A stretch of 33,769 nucleotides of DNA, from contig CABTMH010000045.1 in assembly GCA_902485915.1 (NCBI GenBank), positions 1 to 33,769 of the forward strand, in the 5' to 3' direction. How positions within the stretch are numbered: position 1 is the first letter of the stretch; every line of letters starts with the position of its first letter. The notes under the pieces were generated by a model. The model saw only the letters and a program-made list of their open reading frames with translations, made no database searches and was not told where the DNA came from. Below are positions 15,291-22,798 of this stretch, piece by piece. The position numbers were made by a program, and so were the translations under genes. The stretch comes from an uncultured Oribacterium sp. Its GTDB lineage: Bacteria > Bacillota > Clostridia > Lachnospirales > Lachnospiraceae.

Positions 15291-15385
15291 GGTAACAGTT
15301 CAGGTAGTGGGGACCTGGCTTGATTTCACACGATCTCTACGTATGACCTTCGTTGTTGTCCCTCCGAGACTCCTCCTGACTGAAA
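15291..15385 (-). repeat. Dispersed intergenic repeat, copy D
   Basis: Core 15309-15367 matches copy C (7076-7134) at 50 of 59 bases with no gap. All nine differences are transitions, and in every one copy D has A or T where copy C has G or C. The match fades outward but TTCAGYCA and GGAG continue on the far side. The tail CTACCTGAACTGTTACC (15307-15291) is a weak form of the shared tail. It would be read into the LysR mRNA leader. Confidence 0.75.
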
Positions 15386-15453
15386 TGCTTCACTGAACAG
15401 TCTTCGTTTATTATAGGAGAGAAGGCATTCTGAAACAAGCAAAACATAAATAA

Positions 15454-15469
15454 ATTTTATCGGTAAAAT
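15454..15469. promoter_or_regulatory. Possible LysR operator
   Basis: ATTTTA-TCGG-TAAAAT is a perfect dyad of the T-N11-A kind bound by LysR regulators. It lies between lysR and sdaAB, about 45 bp upstream of the sdaAB -35. Confidence 0.4.
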
Positions 15470-15513
15470 AAAGACTATCTACGTAATTCTGTGCTTTTCT
15501 GCGGACTTATGGC

Positions 15514-15542
15514 TTGTGATACCATATGTTTGATATTAAAAT
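15514..15542 (+). promoter_or_regulatory. sdaAB promoter
   Basis: -35 TTGTGA (15514-15519), 17-bp spacer, -10 TAAAAT (15537-15542). The leader that follows is about 110 nt and contains the hairpin at 15573-15620. Confidence 0.55.
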
Positions 15543-15572
15543 GATTTATACATAGAAGGATAGCAAGGGAGG

Positions 15573-15620
15573 CTGTCAGGGGTCAGATCGAGCACATGTG
15601 TCCGACCTGACGCCTGGCAG
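15573..15620 (+). promoter_or_regulatory. Leader hairpin before sdaAB
   Basis: CTGTCAGGGGTCAG (15573-15586) pairs with CTGACGCCTGGCAG (15607-15620), 12 of 14 positions matched, around a 20-nt loop with an ACATGT core. Only three T follow, so it is more likely a leader structure than an efficient terminator. Function unknown. Confidence 0.5.
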
Positions 15621-15660
15621 TTTCCGCTAGACCGGATGTTCAGAATCAAAGGAGACAGAT

Positions 15661-16329
15661 ATGGACGTTTTCGATATGATCGGACCTGTGATGATCGGTC
15701 CGTCAAGTTCACACACCGCGGGCGCGTGCCGTCTCGGGCGTGTGGCTAACAAGCTGATGGATGGGCGGACGCCATCCCGCTGTGACATCATCCTGTCCGG
15801 TTCCTTTTCACGTACGGGCCGTGGACACGGTACGGATCGCGCCATCGTGGGCGGCATCATGGGCTTCGAGACGGACGATACCCGCATCCGTGACGCGCTC
15901 GACATCGCGAAGGAAGCAGGCATCGAGGTGAACTTCATCCACCAGGATATCCCAAACACACATCCGAATACCGCGCGTATCACCTACTATCTGCCGGACG
16001 GCAGCAGTGGCTTCATGCAGGGGGCCAGCGTCGGCGGCGGAAACATCCGCATCGACATCATCAACGGCATGGAGGTGAAGTTCTCGGGTGACAAGGAAAC
16101 CATCCTCGTCCTGCACCGTGATGTGCCGGGCGTCATCGCCAATGTGACGAACCTCATGCATCTCATGTACAGTGACATCAACATCGGTGCCTTCCAGCTG
16201 AGCCGTCGCGAGAAGGGCGGCGAGGCCCTGATGACCATCGAGGCCGACTCTGTGCCGCCGGAGAAGATCACTGCTGACATCCGTCAGACCCCGGATGTCC
16301 TGAACTGCCTGCTCATCCATAAGGTCTGA
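15661..16329 (+). CDS. sdaAB: L-serine dehydratase, beta subunit
   Basis: Beta subunit of the iron-sulfur L-serine ammonia-lyase, 222 residues; with SdaAA it converts L-serine to pyruvate and ammonia in the cytoplasm. MDVFDMIGPVMIGPSSSHTA at the start, and GSFSRTGRGHGTDRAIVGG, are family signatures. The C-terminal part from about 145 (VLHRDVPGVIANVTNLM) is an ACT domain that may sense serine. Ribosome site AAAGGAGA directly before the ATG. The alpha subunit follows after 12 bp. Divergent LysR gene upstream. Confidence 0.95.
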   Translation: MDVFDMIGPVMIGPSSSHTAGACRLGRVANKLMDGRTPSRCDIILSGSFSRTGRGHGTDRAIVGGIMGFETDDTRIRDALDIAKEAGIEVNFIHQDIPNTHPNTARITYYLPDGSSGFMQGASVGGGNIRIDIINGMEVKFSGDKETILVLHRDVPGVIANVTNLMHLMYSDINIGAFQLSRREKGGEALMTIEADSVPPEKITADIRQTPDVLNCLLIHKV

Positions 16330-16341
16330 AAGGAGTGTTCT

Positions 16342-17229
16342 ATGCTGAAATATGATTCCATCGCCGAGCTCATCGAGGCGGCGAAGAAACAGAAGATGAA
16401 GATATCCGAGATGGTGCTGGCGGATCAGGCGGCTGCGGCTGAAGCTGACCCGCAGACCCTCTATGCACGGATGGAACGGAGCTTCGATGTCATGTGCGAG
16501 GCAGTGGAGTCCGGCTCCGCGAAGGACCAGGTATCGATGTCCGGCCTCACCGGCGGCGAGGGCTACCACATGTTCGACTACGCGGAGCGCACCGGTGGCG
16601 GGCTCTCAGGCAGCTTCATGACCGGCGCGATGGCGCGGGCGCTCAGTGTGGCCGGGTGCAATGCTTCCATGGGGCGCATCGTCGCGAGCCCGACGGCTGG
16701 CTCCTGCGGGATCCTTCCGGGCTGCCTCGTTTCTTTATATAAGGAAGGAAGAGCAGAGAAGCGTGATATCGTCATGTCCATGTTTACATCGGGGGCCTTC
16801 GGTATGGTCATCGCGAAAAACGCATCGATCGCCGGCGCGACCGGTGGCTGTCAGGCCGAGTGCGGAAGTGCCTCCGGCATGGCCGCAGCCGCGCTCGTCG
16901 AGCTCATGGGCGGCAGCCCGGACATGTGCGCGGACGCCCTCGCTATCGCCATCGCAAACCAGCTCGGCCTCGCATGTGACCCGGTCGCCGGCCTCGTCGA
17001 GATTCCATGCATAAAGCGAAACGTTTCCGGCGTCATGATCGCCTTCTCCAGCGCCGATATGGTCCTCGCAGGTATCCGGGCCTATATTCCAGCTGACGAG
17101 TGCATCGGCGCGATGCAGTCCGTCGGTGACATGATGAACAGCGCCCTCAAGGAAACCGCCGGCGGCGGTCTCGCCGCCACCCCGACCGGCCGCAAGCTGA
17201 AAGAACGCGTTTTTGGAGCGGAGGAGTAA
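16342..17229 (+). CDS. sdaAA: L-serine dehydratase, alpha subunit
   Basis: Catalytic subunit, 295 residues, of the two-subunit [4Fe-4S] serine dehydratase found in Firmicutes. Candidate cluster cysteines lie in GSCGILPGC, in the CDPVAGL segment and in EIPCIKRN; the glycine-rich stretches SGLTGGEGYH and ASIAGATGGCQAECGSASGM are typical. It starts after AAAGGAG, 12 bp behind sdaAB. The last codons and the stop (17227-17229) lie inside repeat element copy B, and a 17-bp stretch covering the stop is repeated 101 bp further on. No T-rich terminator follows, so read-through to uraA is possible, although uraA has its own promoter. Confidence 0.95.
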   Translation: MLKYDSIAELIEAAKKQKMKISEMVLADQAAAAEADPQTLYARMERSFDVMCEAVESGSAKDQVSMSGLTGGEGYHMFDYAERTGGGLSGSFMTGAMARALSVAGCNASMGRIVASPTAGSCGILPGCLVSLYKEGRAEKRDIVMSMFTSGAFGMVIAKNASIAGATGGCQAECGSASGMAAAALVELMGGSPDMCADALAIAIANQLGLACDPVAGLVEIPCIKRNVSGVMIAFSSADMVLAGIRAYIPADECIGAMQSVGDMMNSALKETAGGGLAATPTGRKLKERVFGAEE

Positions 17230-17315
17230 TCATCAGATTACTCCGTAGCGATATCCCACCGAGCTGTGCTCGGTGCCCGAAGGGCTATCTCTGGCCTACC
17301 CAAGGCCAGAGATAG
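17213..17315 (+). repeat. 103-bp four-hairpin element, copy B
   Basis: Gap-free partner of copy A (2664-2766, other strand). Stems: GGAGTAATC/GATTACTCC (17221-17242), CACCGAG/CTCGGTG, GCCC/GGGC with loop GAA, and a perfect 12-bp stem CTATCTCTGGCC/GGCCAGAGATAG. The conserved single-stranded stretch CCGTAGCGATATC separates stems one and two. The first stem includes the sdaAA stop codon. Confidence 0.88.
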
Positions 17316-17337
17316 GGCCAGGAGGAGTAATCATCAG
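17220..17337 (+). repeat. 17-bp direct repeat at the sdaAA stop
   Basis: GGAGGAGTAATCATCAG occurs at 17220-17236, where it carries the sdaAA stop codon, and again at 17321-17337. The two bracket the body of element copy B with a 101-bp period. This is like a target duplication or a partial tandem copy. Confidence 0.85.
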
Positions 17338-17360
17338 TTTATAAAAATTTTAGAATCTGG

Positions 17361-17389
17361 TTTTCATCTCCATGCCCGTGTGTTATAGT
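17361..17389 (+). promoter_or_regulatory. uraA promoter
   Basis: -35 TTTTCA (17361-17366), 17-bp spacer, -10 TATAGT (17384-17389). The leader is only about 35 nt, too short for a PyrR-type attenuator. Confidence 0.5.
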
Positions 17390-17430
17390 CTCAGTGATTT
17401 TGTTGATATTTTACAGAAAAGGGGATTTTT

Positions 17431-18864
17431 ATGAGTGATGAAAAGATGAAAATCGGTGAAGAGGGCATCTATGATGCGAAGAAGCTCGGCACCGGTAAGG
17501 TCCTGATTCTCGGCTTCCAGCATATGTTTGCCATGTTCGGCTCGACGGTGCTGGTTCCGCTGCTCACCGGCTTAAGCGTGTCGACGACGCTGCTGTTTGC
17601 CGGTCTGGGAACACTGCTGTTCCACCTGATCAGTAAGAAGAAGGTTCCGGCATTCCTCGGATCGTCCTTCGCATTCCTGGCAGGTTATGCAGCCATCGCA
17701 CCGAACGGTGAGCCGGAGCTGCTCCGCTATGCCTGCTTCGGTGTTGCCTGCGCTGGTCTCGTCTACCTCGTGCTGGCCGCGGCCTTCCGCGCGTTCGGTA
17801 CCTCGAAGGTCATGAAGTACTTCCCGCCGGTTGTGACGGGTCCGATCATCATCGCCATCGGTCTTAACCTGTCGAAGTCAGCGGTTGAGAACTGCGCCAG
17901 CAACTGGGGTATCGCACTGGTAGCGATCGTTATCGTCGTAGTCTGCAACATCTGGGGTCGCGGCATGGTGAAGATCATCCCGATCCTCCTCGGCGTCATC
18001 GGTTCTTATCTCGTCGCAGCGGTTTCCGGCTGCATCGATTTCGCACCGGTCGCAGAGGCTGCATGGTTCGGTCTTCCGATTCAGTATGGCCGCACGGTAT
18101 TCTCTCTGTTTACAGATGGAAGCCTCGACTCATCGCTCCTTATCACTTCCGTGATCACCATCGTGCCGATCGCGTTTGCAACCATGATGGAGCACATCGG
18201 TGACATCTCCGCGATTTCCTCTACGGTTGGCCGGAACTTCATTCAGGACCCGGGTCTTCACCGTACACTGACAGGTGACGGTCTTGCGACCACTCTGGCA
18301 TCCCTCTTCGGTGCACCGGCGAACACAACCTATGGCGAGAACACCGGTGTTCTTACGCTGACGAAGGTGTACGATCCGATGGTTATCCGTCTGGCAGCCT
18401 GCATTGCCATCCTCCTCAGCTTCTGCCCGAAGTTTGCAGCGCTCATCGAGGTGATGCCGTCCGCGACGGTCGGTGGTATCTCTCTGGTACTCTACGGTAT
18501 GATTTCGGCCGTCGGTGTGCGTAACGTCGTCGAGACGAAGGTAGATTTCTCCCAGTCACGTAACGTCATCATCGCAGCGCTCATCCTCGTACTGGCGATC
18601 GGTATCAACTACTCCACCGCAGGTGCGATCGTGATTCCGCTCGGTGCGATCACCATCAACTTCTCCGGTATCGCGACAGGTTCACTCGTCGGTATCCTGC
18701 TGAACGCGATCCTCCCAGGTAAGGATTACGAGTTCATCGAGGACGAGCCGAACGACACGGGCGTCAACTTCGAAATCGCGCAGGGCGAGTCCCTCGTATG
18801 GCAGCTCGCGAAGAAAGCCGGCCAGCAGAACATGATGGACGACGGCAGCACGAAGGAGAAGTAA
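17431..18864 (+). CDS. uraA: Uracil/xanthine permease (NCS2 family)
   Basis: Nucleobase:cation symporter of the NCS2 family, 477 residues with about 14 membrane segments, importing uracil or a related base. FQHMFAMFGSTVLVPLLTGL is the family N-terminal signature. The two base-binding glutamates of E. coli UraA correspond to the Glu in MMEHIGDI and the Glu in TTYGENTGVL. The last 45 residues are hydrophilic and acidic. AAAAGGGG precedes the ATG. Single gene with its own promoter and terminator; it complements the nucleoside importer earlier in the window. Xanthine or uric acid cannot be excluded as substrate, but the length and motifs fit uracil best. Confidence 0.9.
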   Translation: MSDEKMKIGEEGIYDAKKLGTGKVLILGFQHMFAMFGSTVLVPLLTGLSVSTTLLFAGLGTLLFHLISKKKVPAFLGSSFAFLAGYAAIAPNGEPELLRYACFGVACAGLVYLVLAAAFRAFGTSKVMKYFPPVVTGPIIIAIGLNLSKSAVENCASNWGIALVAIVIVVVCNIWGRGMVKIIPILLGVIGSYLVAAVSGCIDFAPVAEAAWFGLPIQYGRTVFSLFTDGSLDSSLLITSVITIVPIAFATMMEHIGDISAISSTVGRNFIQDPGLHRTLTGDGLATTLASLFGAPANTTYGENTGVLTLTKVYDPMVIRLAACIAILLSFCPKFAALIEVMPSATVGGISLVLYGMISAVGVRNVVETKVDFSQSRNVIIAALILVLAIGINYSTAGAIVIPLGAITINFSGIATGSLVGILLNAILPGKDYEFIEDEPNDTGVNFEIAQGESLVWQLAKKAGQQNMMDDGSTKEK

Positions 18865-18886
18865 TTCTCACATCATACAGCATTTG

Positions 18887-18915
18887 AGAGACGGTCATAC
18901 GGCCGTCTCTTTTTG
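18887..18915 (+). terminator. uraA terminator
   Basis: AGAGACGG (18887-18894) pairs with CCGTCTCT (18903-18910), followed by TTTTG. Confidence 0.88.
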
Positions 18916-19177
18916 TTTCTGCCGGTCCCCGGAGAGATCAGGCCTTACCCACATCGGTACGTTTATCGCCTTTGTTCTATCCATGACCCTCTGAGGTTAT
19001 GTATTCGATAAGGAGACCGGTCGCATATACCCGTTTTTTAAAGAAAGCATGAATTCTGTGAAAAAGCTTTGTAAAATCGCGGACATCCGAGTGTGCGACA
19101 TGCTAAAGTGACCTGGTATGAATGTAAATGGGTATCACATGACCGCAGGGCGGGTTCGGGCATCTGGCGACGCCTTC

Positions 19178-19253
19178 ATGCGTGCGTATACGCGGAGAGA
19201 ATCGACGTCCGGCATAAGCATTGGCCGCTGTATGCGTACATGCGGTGAGAATC
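19178..19253 (+). repeat. Imperfect repeat upstream of the HAD gene
   Basis: Two related units, ATGCGTGCGTATACGCGGAG followed by AGAATC, and GTATGCGTACATGCGGTG followed by AGAATC, lie about 50 bp apart. Each has a small GCGTA-type dyad. They lie in the gene-less stretch 18916-19320, which otherwise shows neither a clear promoter nor a convincing gene. Confidence 0.4.
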
Positions 19254-19320
19254 ATAGGCAGGATGTTCAGAAGAAGCGTCTGCGGGTGGAAGTGCATGTG
19301 AAGAAAGAATGAGGTGAAAT

Positions 19321-20124
19321 ATGGAACAGTTTTCAAATATTGATTTTAATGCGATCAAGGGCTTTATCTGCGATATGGATGGTGTCATCTACCACGGAAA
19401 TCAGATCCTTCCGGGAGTACGAGAGTTCATCCAGTGGATGCAGGATGAAAATAAGGAATATCTTTTTCTGACGAACAACAGTGGTTACACACCGCGCGAG
19501 CTTAATCAGAAGCTCGCACGTATGGGACTCGATGTGCCGGAGGAGCATTTCTATACGAGTGCGCTGGCGACGGCTGCATTTCTCCGGCAGCAGGCACCGG
19601 GGTGCTCCGTCTTCGCGATCGGTGAGGCAGGGCTTCTCAATGCACTTTACGATGCCGGGGTCACGATGAATGATGTGAATCCGGATTATGTCGTCGTGGG
19701 AGAGGGGCGTGCGTATTCGCTCGATACACTGACGAAGGCGACGAATCTCGTAATGAATGGTGCGAAGCTCATCGGTGCAAACTCCGATGTGTCCGGCCCG
19801 ATCGAGAACGGTATCGCACCGGCCTGTGGTGCACTCGTGGCTCCGATCGAGATGGCCACCGGCCGAAAGGCGTACTTCTGTGGCAAGCCGAATCCGCTGA
19901 TGATGCGCACCGGACTTCGTCTGCTCGGCTGTCACTCCGCAGAAGCCGTGATGATCGGTGATCGTATGGACACTGATGTCATCTCTGGTATGGAAAGTGG
20001 TATGTCCACGGTTCTCGTTCTGTCGGGCGTTTCTACCCGCGAAACACTGGATACGTATGCTTACCGTCCGAGCATCGTTCTGAACGGTGTCGGCGATATC
20101 CCGGTCCTCGCACAGAAGAGCTGA
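19321..20124 (+). CDS. HAD-IIA family phosphatase, NagD-like
   Basis: Haloacid dehalogenase superfamily hydrolase, class IIA, 267 residues; probably a cytoplasmic phosphatase acting on nucleotides or sugar phosphates. Motif I is D18-M-D20-GVIY, motif II FLTNNSG (T51), motif III Lys is K189 in CGKPNP, and motif IV GDRMDTD. The cap between about 85 and 185 is of the C2 type. GAGGTGAAAT precedes the ATG. It stands alone behind a 456-bp gap. The codon use, with more AT-rich third positions at its start, differs slightly from uraA. The substrate is not predictable; 4-nitrophenylphosphatase-type names are possible. Confidence 0.9.
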   Translation: MEQFSNIDFNAIKGFICDMDGVIYHGNQILPGVREFIQWMQDENKEYLFLTNNSGYTPRELNQKLARMGLDVPEEHFYTSALATAAFLRQQAPGCSVFAIGEAGLLNALYDAGVTMNDVNPDYVVVGEGRAYSLDTLTKATNLVMNGAKLIGANSDVSGPIENGIAPACGALVAPIEMATGRKAYFCGKPNPLMMRTGLRLLGCHSAEAVMIGDRMDTDVISGMESGMSTVLVLSGVSTRETLDTYAYRPSIVLNGVGDIPVLAQKS

Positions 20125-20197
20125 TACAGAGTGCATGTATAATCGAACGGTTCATGAAGGCGGACGGTTCTCGGGAAAATTCAGGAAAAGGAGAACC

Positions 20198-21187
20198 TCA
20201 GCAGTCGCGCATCGCAAGATATTTATAAAGCGGGATCACTTCGATCGTCGTCTGTGCGATCTCGATCATCTCTTCTTCCTCGAGTGTGACGATGATAAAG
20301 CGTTCTGCTTCTTCGAAAGAACGGGACAGCTTTACGAGATTATCGACCTCTCGCTTCCTTGCAGCTTCCTCTTCGATACTGTACGCGACCTGAATGGCTG
20401 TGTGGTTATCCGGTGTATAGAAGTCTATATCGATACCGGTCTTCGGTGATTTAAAGTAAAACAGACGGTCGGCGAACTGCTGGTGCAGTTTGATCCCCAC
20501 GATATTTTCAAGCAGGTAGCTGTTTTTATTGATCAGAAACAGATTCAGGAGGCCATTATCCGAGAAGTAGTATTTCGGCACACTTTCACGTTCTGCGAAC
20601 TTGGCAACGAAATTTGTGATTCTGAAAATCAGATACGCATTTTCTGCATAGTTTACATATTCTGCCGCCGTATCCTTAGAGAGCTTCACTCCCGTAGCCT
20701 GAATCGTACCACTCAGCTTCGAAATAGACAGTTCGTTCGTGACGGTTTCTGCAATTTTCTTCATCATCAGCCGAAGTGACTCCGGATTTCGAATCGCATT
20801 CCGAGCGAGAATATCTCCATACAGTATCTTCTGATAGATATTTTCCACATAGCTTCGCCTGTTTACAAACATCAAGGATTCCGGAAATCCGCCATCGGTA
20901 AGATAGGACAGTGCTGCGCTTCGAATCCGGCCGTTCAGTTTCGTTGTCAGGTAAGCCGCTTCCGAATAATCAAGCTTTGAAGCCGTGAGATACTCCCGGA
21001 AGTTATATGGATACACGTGCATGGTCATGTAACGTCCACCGAGTCTTGATTCCATCTCATGGCTAAGCATCGCTGCATTGCTGCCGGTGATGTAAACATG
21101 TTCCCGAGCGTCCGCCATACGACGTGCGAAACGTTCCCAGCCTGGAATGTTCTGCACCTCATCGAGGAAAATTACTATCAAAGGCAA
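20198..21187 (-). pseudogene. 5'-truncated AAA/DUF4143-type ATPase
   Basis: Reads 329 residues from a TTG at 21187. It begins directly at a Walker B motif (IVIFLDEVQNIPGWE), goes through the sensor-like YITGSNAAML and the arginine-containing LGGRY, and continues into a full DUF4143 C-terminal domain (YYFSDNGLLNLFLIN, then FYFKSPKTGIDIDFYT). Complete proteins of this family are about 400 residues and carry a Walker A P-loop some 60-90 residues earlier; that part is absent, so ATP binding is unlikely. The frame stays open upstream to a TGA at 21293-21295, through three 33-bp repeat units, with no ATG. Lower GC and different codon use from neighbours suggest transfer. A remnant is most likely; a short functional protein is less so. 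Confidence 0.75.
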
Positions 21188-21192
21188 CGGTT

Positions 21193-21274
21193 GTCGAGTA
21201 TAATCGACGGTTTTAGCATCATTTTGTCGAGTATACTCGACGATTTTGCATACTTTCTGTCGACTATACTCGAC
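21193..21274. repeat. 33-bp-period palindrome array, three units
   Basis: Three 16-bp palindromes, GTCGAGTATAATCGAC (21193-21208), GTCGAGTATACTCGAC (21226-21241) and GTCGACTATACTCGAC (21259-21274), recur at exactly 33 bp. The two 17-bp spacers are alike (G-TTTT-GCAT-rich). On the minus strand the array is in frame with the truncated ATPase and would encode repeats of V-E/D-Y-S/T-R-Q plus five residues. Confidence 0.9.
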
Positions 21275-21347
21275 AGTGCAAATCTGATCCTGTCATGGCG
21301 CATGCAGCCAGGGGTCCCGGATATCCACTGCCGAACCGTTCTGAAAG

Positions 21348-21387
21348 AAGAAGTGGTCAGCCCTTTACCGCGGGCTGACCACTTCTT
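21348..21387 (-). terminator. Bidirectional terminator after the methyltransferase
   Basis: A 16-bp stem, AAGAAGTGGTCAGCCC (21348-21363) with its complement (21372-21387), has purine/pyrimidine runs on both sides. It touches the stop codon of the minus-strand rlmI-like gene. Confidence 0.75.
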
Positions 21388-22613
21388 TACTTCTCATCAC
21401 ATACCTGGAAGATATAGAACTTGAGATAATATGAATTTTCATCACCGGACCAGAGGATCGGATGATCACAGGCCTGGGTACGGTACTCGATCTGACGGAG
21501 ACGACGATGTACGGAGCCGGCCGCTTCCGCGATGGTTTTCGTGAAGAGCTCCGGTGTCATGAAGTGACTGCAGCTGCAGGTAGCGAAGTATCCACCGTCC
21601 TTCACGAGCCGGAGGCCCTGCATGTTGATCTCGCGGTAGCCGCGGATCGCGGCCTTCGTCGCTTCGCGGGACTTCGTAAACGCCGGCGGGTCGAGGATGA
21701 CGACGTCATACTTCTCGCCACGTGCGTTCAGCTTCGGGAGCTCGTCGAGCACATCCGCCACGCGGAAATGCACGGTATCCTCGAGATGATTCCGCTGCGC
21801 GTTTGCCGTCGCCTGCTGAATCGCGAGCTCCGAGATATCGAGGCCCTCGACCTCCGCCGCGCCAGCGATGCCGGCGTTCAGCGCGAAGGTGCCCATGTGT
21901 GTGAAGCAATCGAGGACGCGCTTGCCCTTACAGATCCGCTGCATCGCCCGACGGTTATACTTCTGATCGAGGAAGAATCCGGTCTTCTGTCCATTCACGA
22001 CATCCACCATATACTTGACGCCGTTCTCTGTGATCTCGACGTTCGTGTCGAATTCCGGGCCGATGAAGCCCTTATACACGTCCATGCCTTCCTTCTTTCG
22101 AACCGGCGCATCGCTCCGCTCATAGATGCCGCGAATGTGGATGCCATCCTCCCGGAGTATCTCCACGAGGTCCTCGAGAATCATCGGCTTCAGACGATCC
22201 ATGCCGAGCGCGAGCGACTCCACCACCAGCACATCCTCGTATTTATCGACCGTGAGCCCCGGCAGCCAGTCCGCCTCACCGAAGATCACACGACAGGCAT
22301 CCGTGTCCGCACCCATCACGGTCTTCCGGTAGTCCCACGCCGCCTTCACGCGATCGCGCAGAAACGCCGCATCGATCGGTTCCTTCCGCCAGCGGCTCAG
22401 CATCCGCACGCGGATCTTCGAGTGATGGTTGATGAAGCCATAACCCATGAAGAAGCCGTCGAAATCCTCCACGCGGACGATATCCCCGTTCGCGTAGTCA
22501 CCTGCGTACTGGTCGATTTCATTGTCGAAAACCCAGTCACCGCCCGACTTAATCGTGCGGCCCTCGCCCTTACGTAAAATCACTTTTCCATCTGAAACGA
22601 ATGATGTTCCCAT
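21387..22613 (-). CDS. rlmI: RlmI-like 23S rRNA cytosine methyltransferase
   Basis: Class I SAM-dependent methyltransferase of 408 residues, RlmI/RlmK-L-like, expected to make m5C in 23S rRNA. An N-terminal PUA domain (about 1-75) has the FMGYGFINHHSKIRVRMLSR segment. The SAM site is VLDCFTHMGTFALNAG, then DPPAFTKS (motif IV) and the TCSCSHFM motif VI with the catalytic cysteine. The ATG at 22613 is preferred over a GTG at 22619, since AGAGAGG lies 6 nt before it. Length fits the family (390-400). Single gene, back to back with the PHP gene. The exact rRNA position is inferred from family membership only. Confidence 0.88.
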   Translation of the reverse strand: MGTSFVSDGKVILRKGEGRTIKSGGDWVFDNEIDQYAGDYANGDIVRVEDFDGFFMGYGFINHHSKIRVRMLSRWRKEPIDAAFLRDRVKAAWDYRKTVMGADTDACRVIFGEADWLPGLTVDKYEDVLVVESLALGMDRLKPMILEDLVEILREDGIHIRGIYERSDAPVRKKEGMDVYKGFIGPEFDTNVEITENGVKYMVDVVNGQKTGFFLDQKYNRRAMQRICKGKRVLDCFTHMGTFALNAGIAGAAEVEGLDISELAIQQATANAQRNHLEDTVHFRVADVLDELPKLNARGEKYDVVILDPPAFTKSREATKAAIRGYREINMQGLRLVKDGGYFATCSCSHFMTPELFTKTIAEAAGSVHRRLRQIEYRTQACDHPILWSGDENSYYLKFYIFQVCDEK

Positions 22614-22636
22614 AGTCACCTCTCTTTTTTCCTGAT

Positions 22637-22664
22637 TTGCAATTTAGCGCACTTGTGTTATGAT
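22637..22664 (+). promoter_or_regulatory. Promoter of the PHP gene
   Basis: -35 TTGCAA (22637-22642), 16-bp spacer, -10 TATGAT (22659-22664). A GC-rich leader of about 125 nt follows; no known motif seen in it. Confidence 0.5.
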
Positions 22665-22798
22665 TGCAAGCAATTTAGAAGTGTTTCTACGCGCTTTTTC
22701 GAGGCCAATGCAGGCGACGGTCCTGCGGCACCCGCCCGCGTCGTTCCATCGGCCGCGCGCGATTCGGCGATTCCGCGGCGCTTTCAGAGAGGTTTACC

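Noticed and set aside
19118..19312. 64-residue ORF directly upstream of the HAD gene
   Set aside because: No ribosome site before it, Arg-rich translation, and it covers the imperfect repeat at 19178-19253. A real gene cannot be excluded but is not supported.
21193..21274. CRISPR array
   Set aside because: Units are palindromes with similar spacers, only three copies, 16-bp repeats, and no cas genes. Spacers of a CRISPR array would be unrelated to each other.
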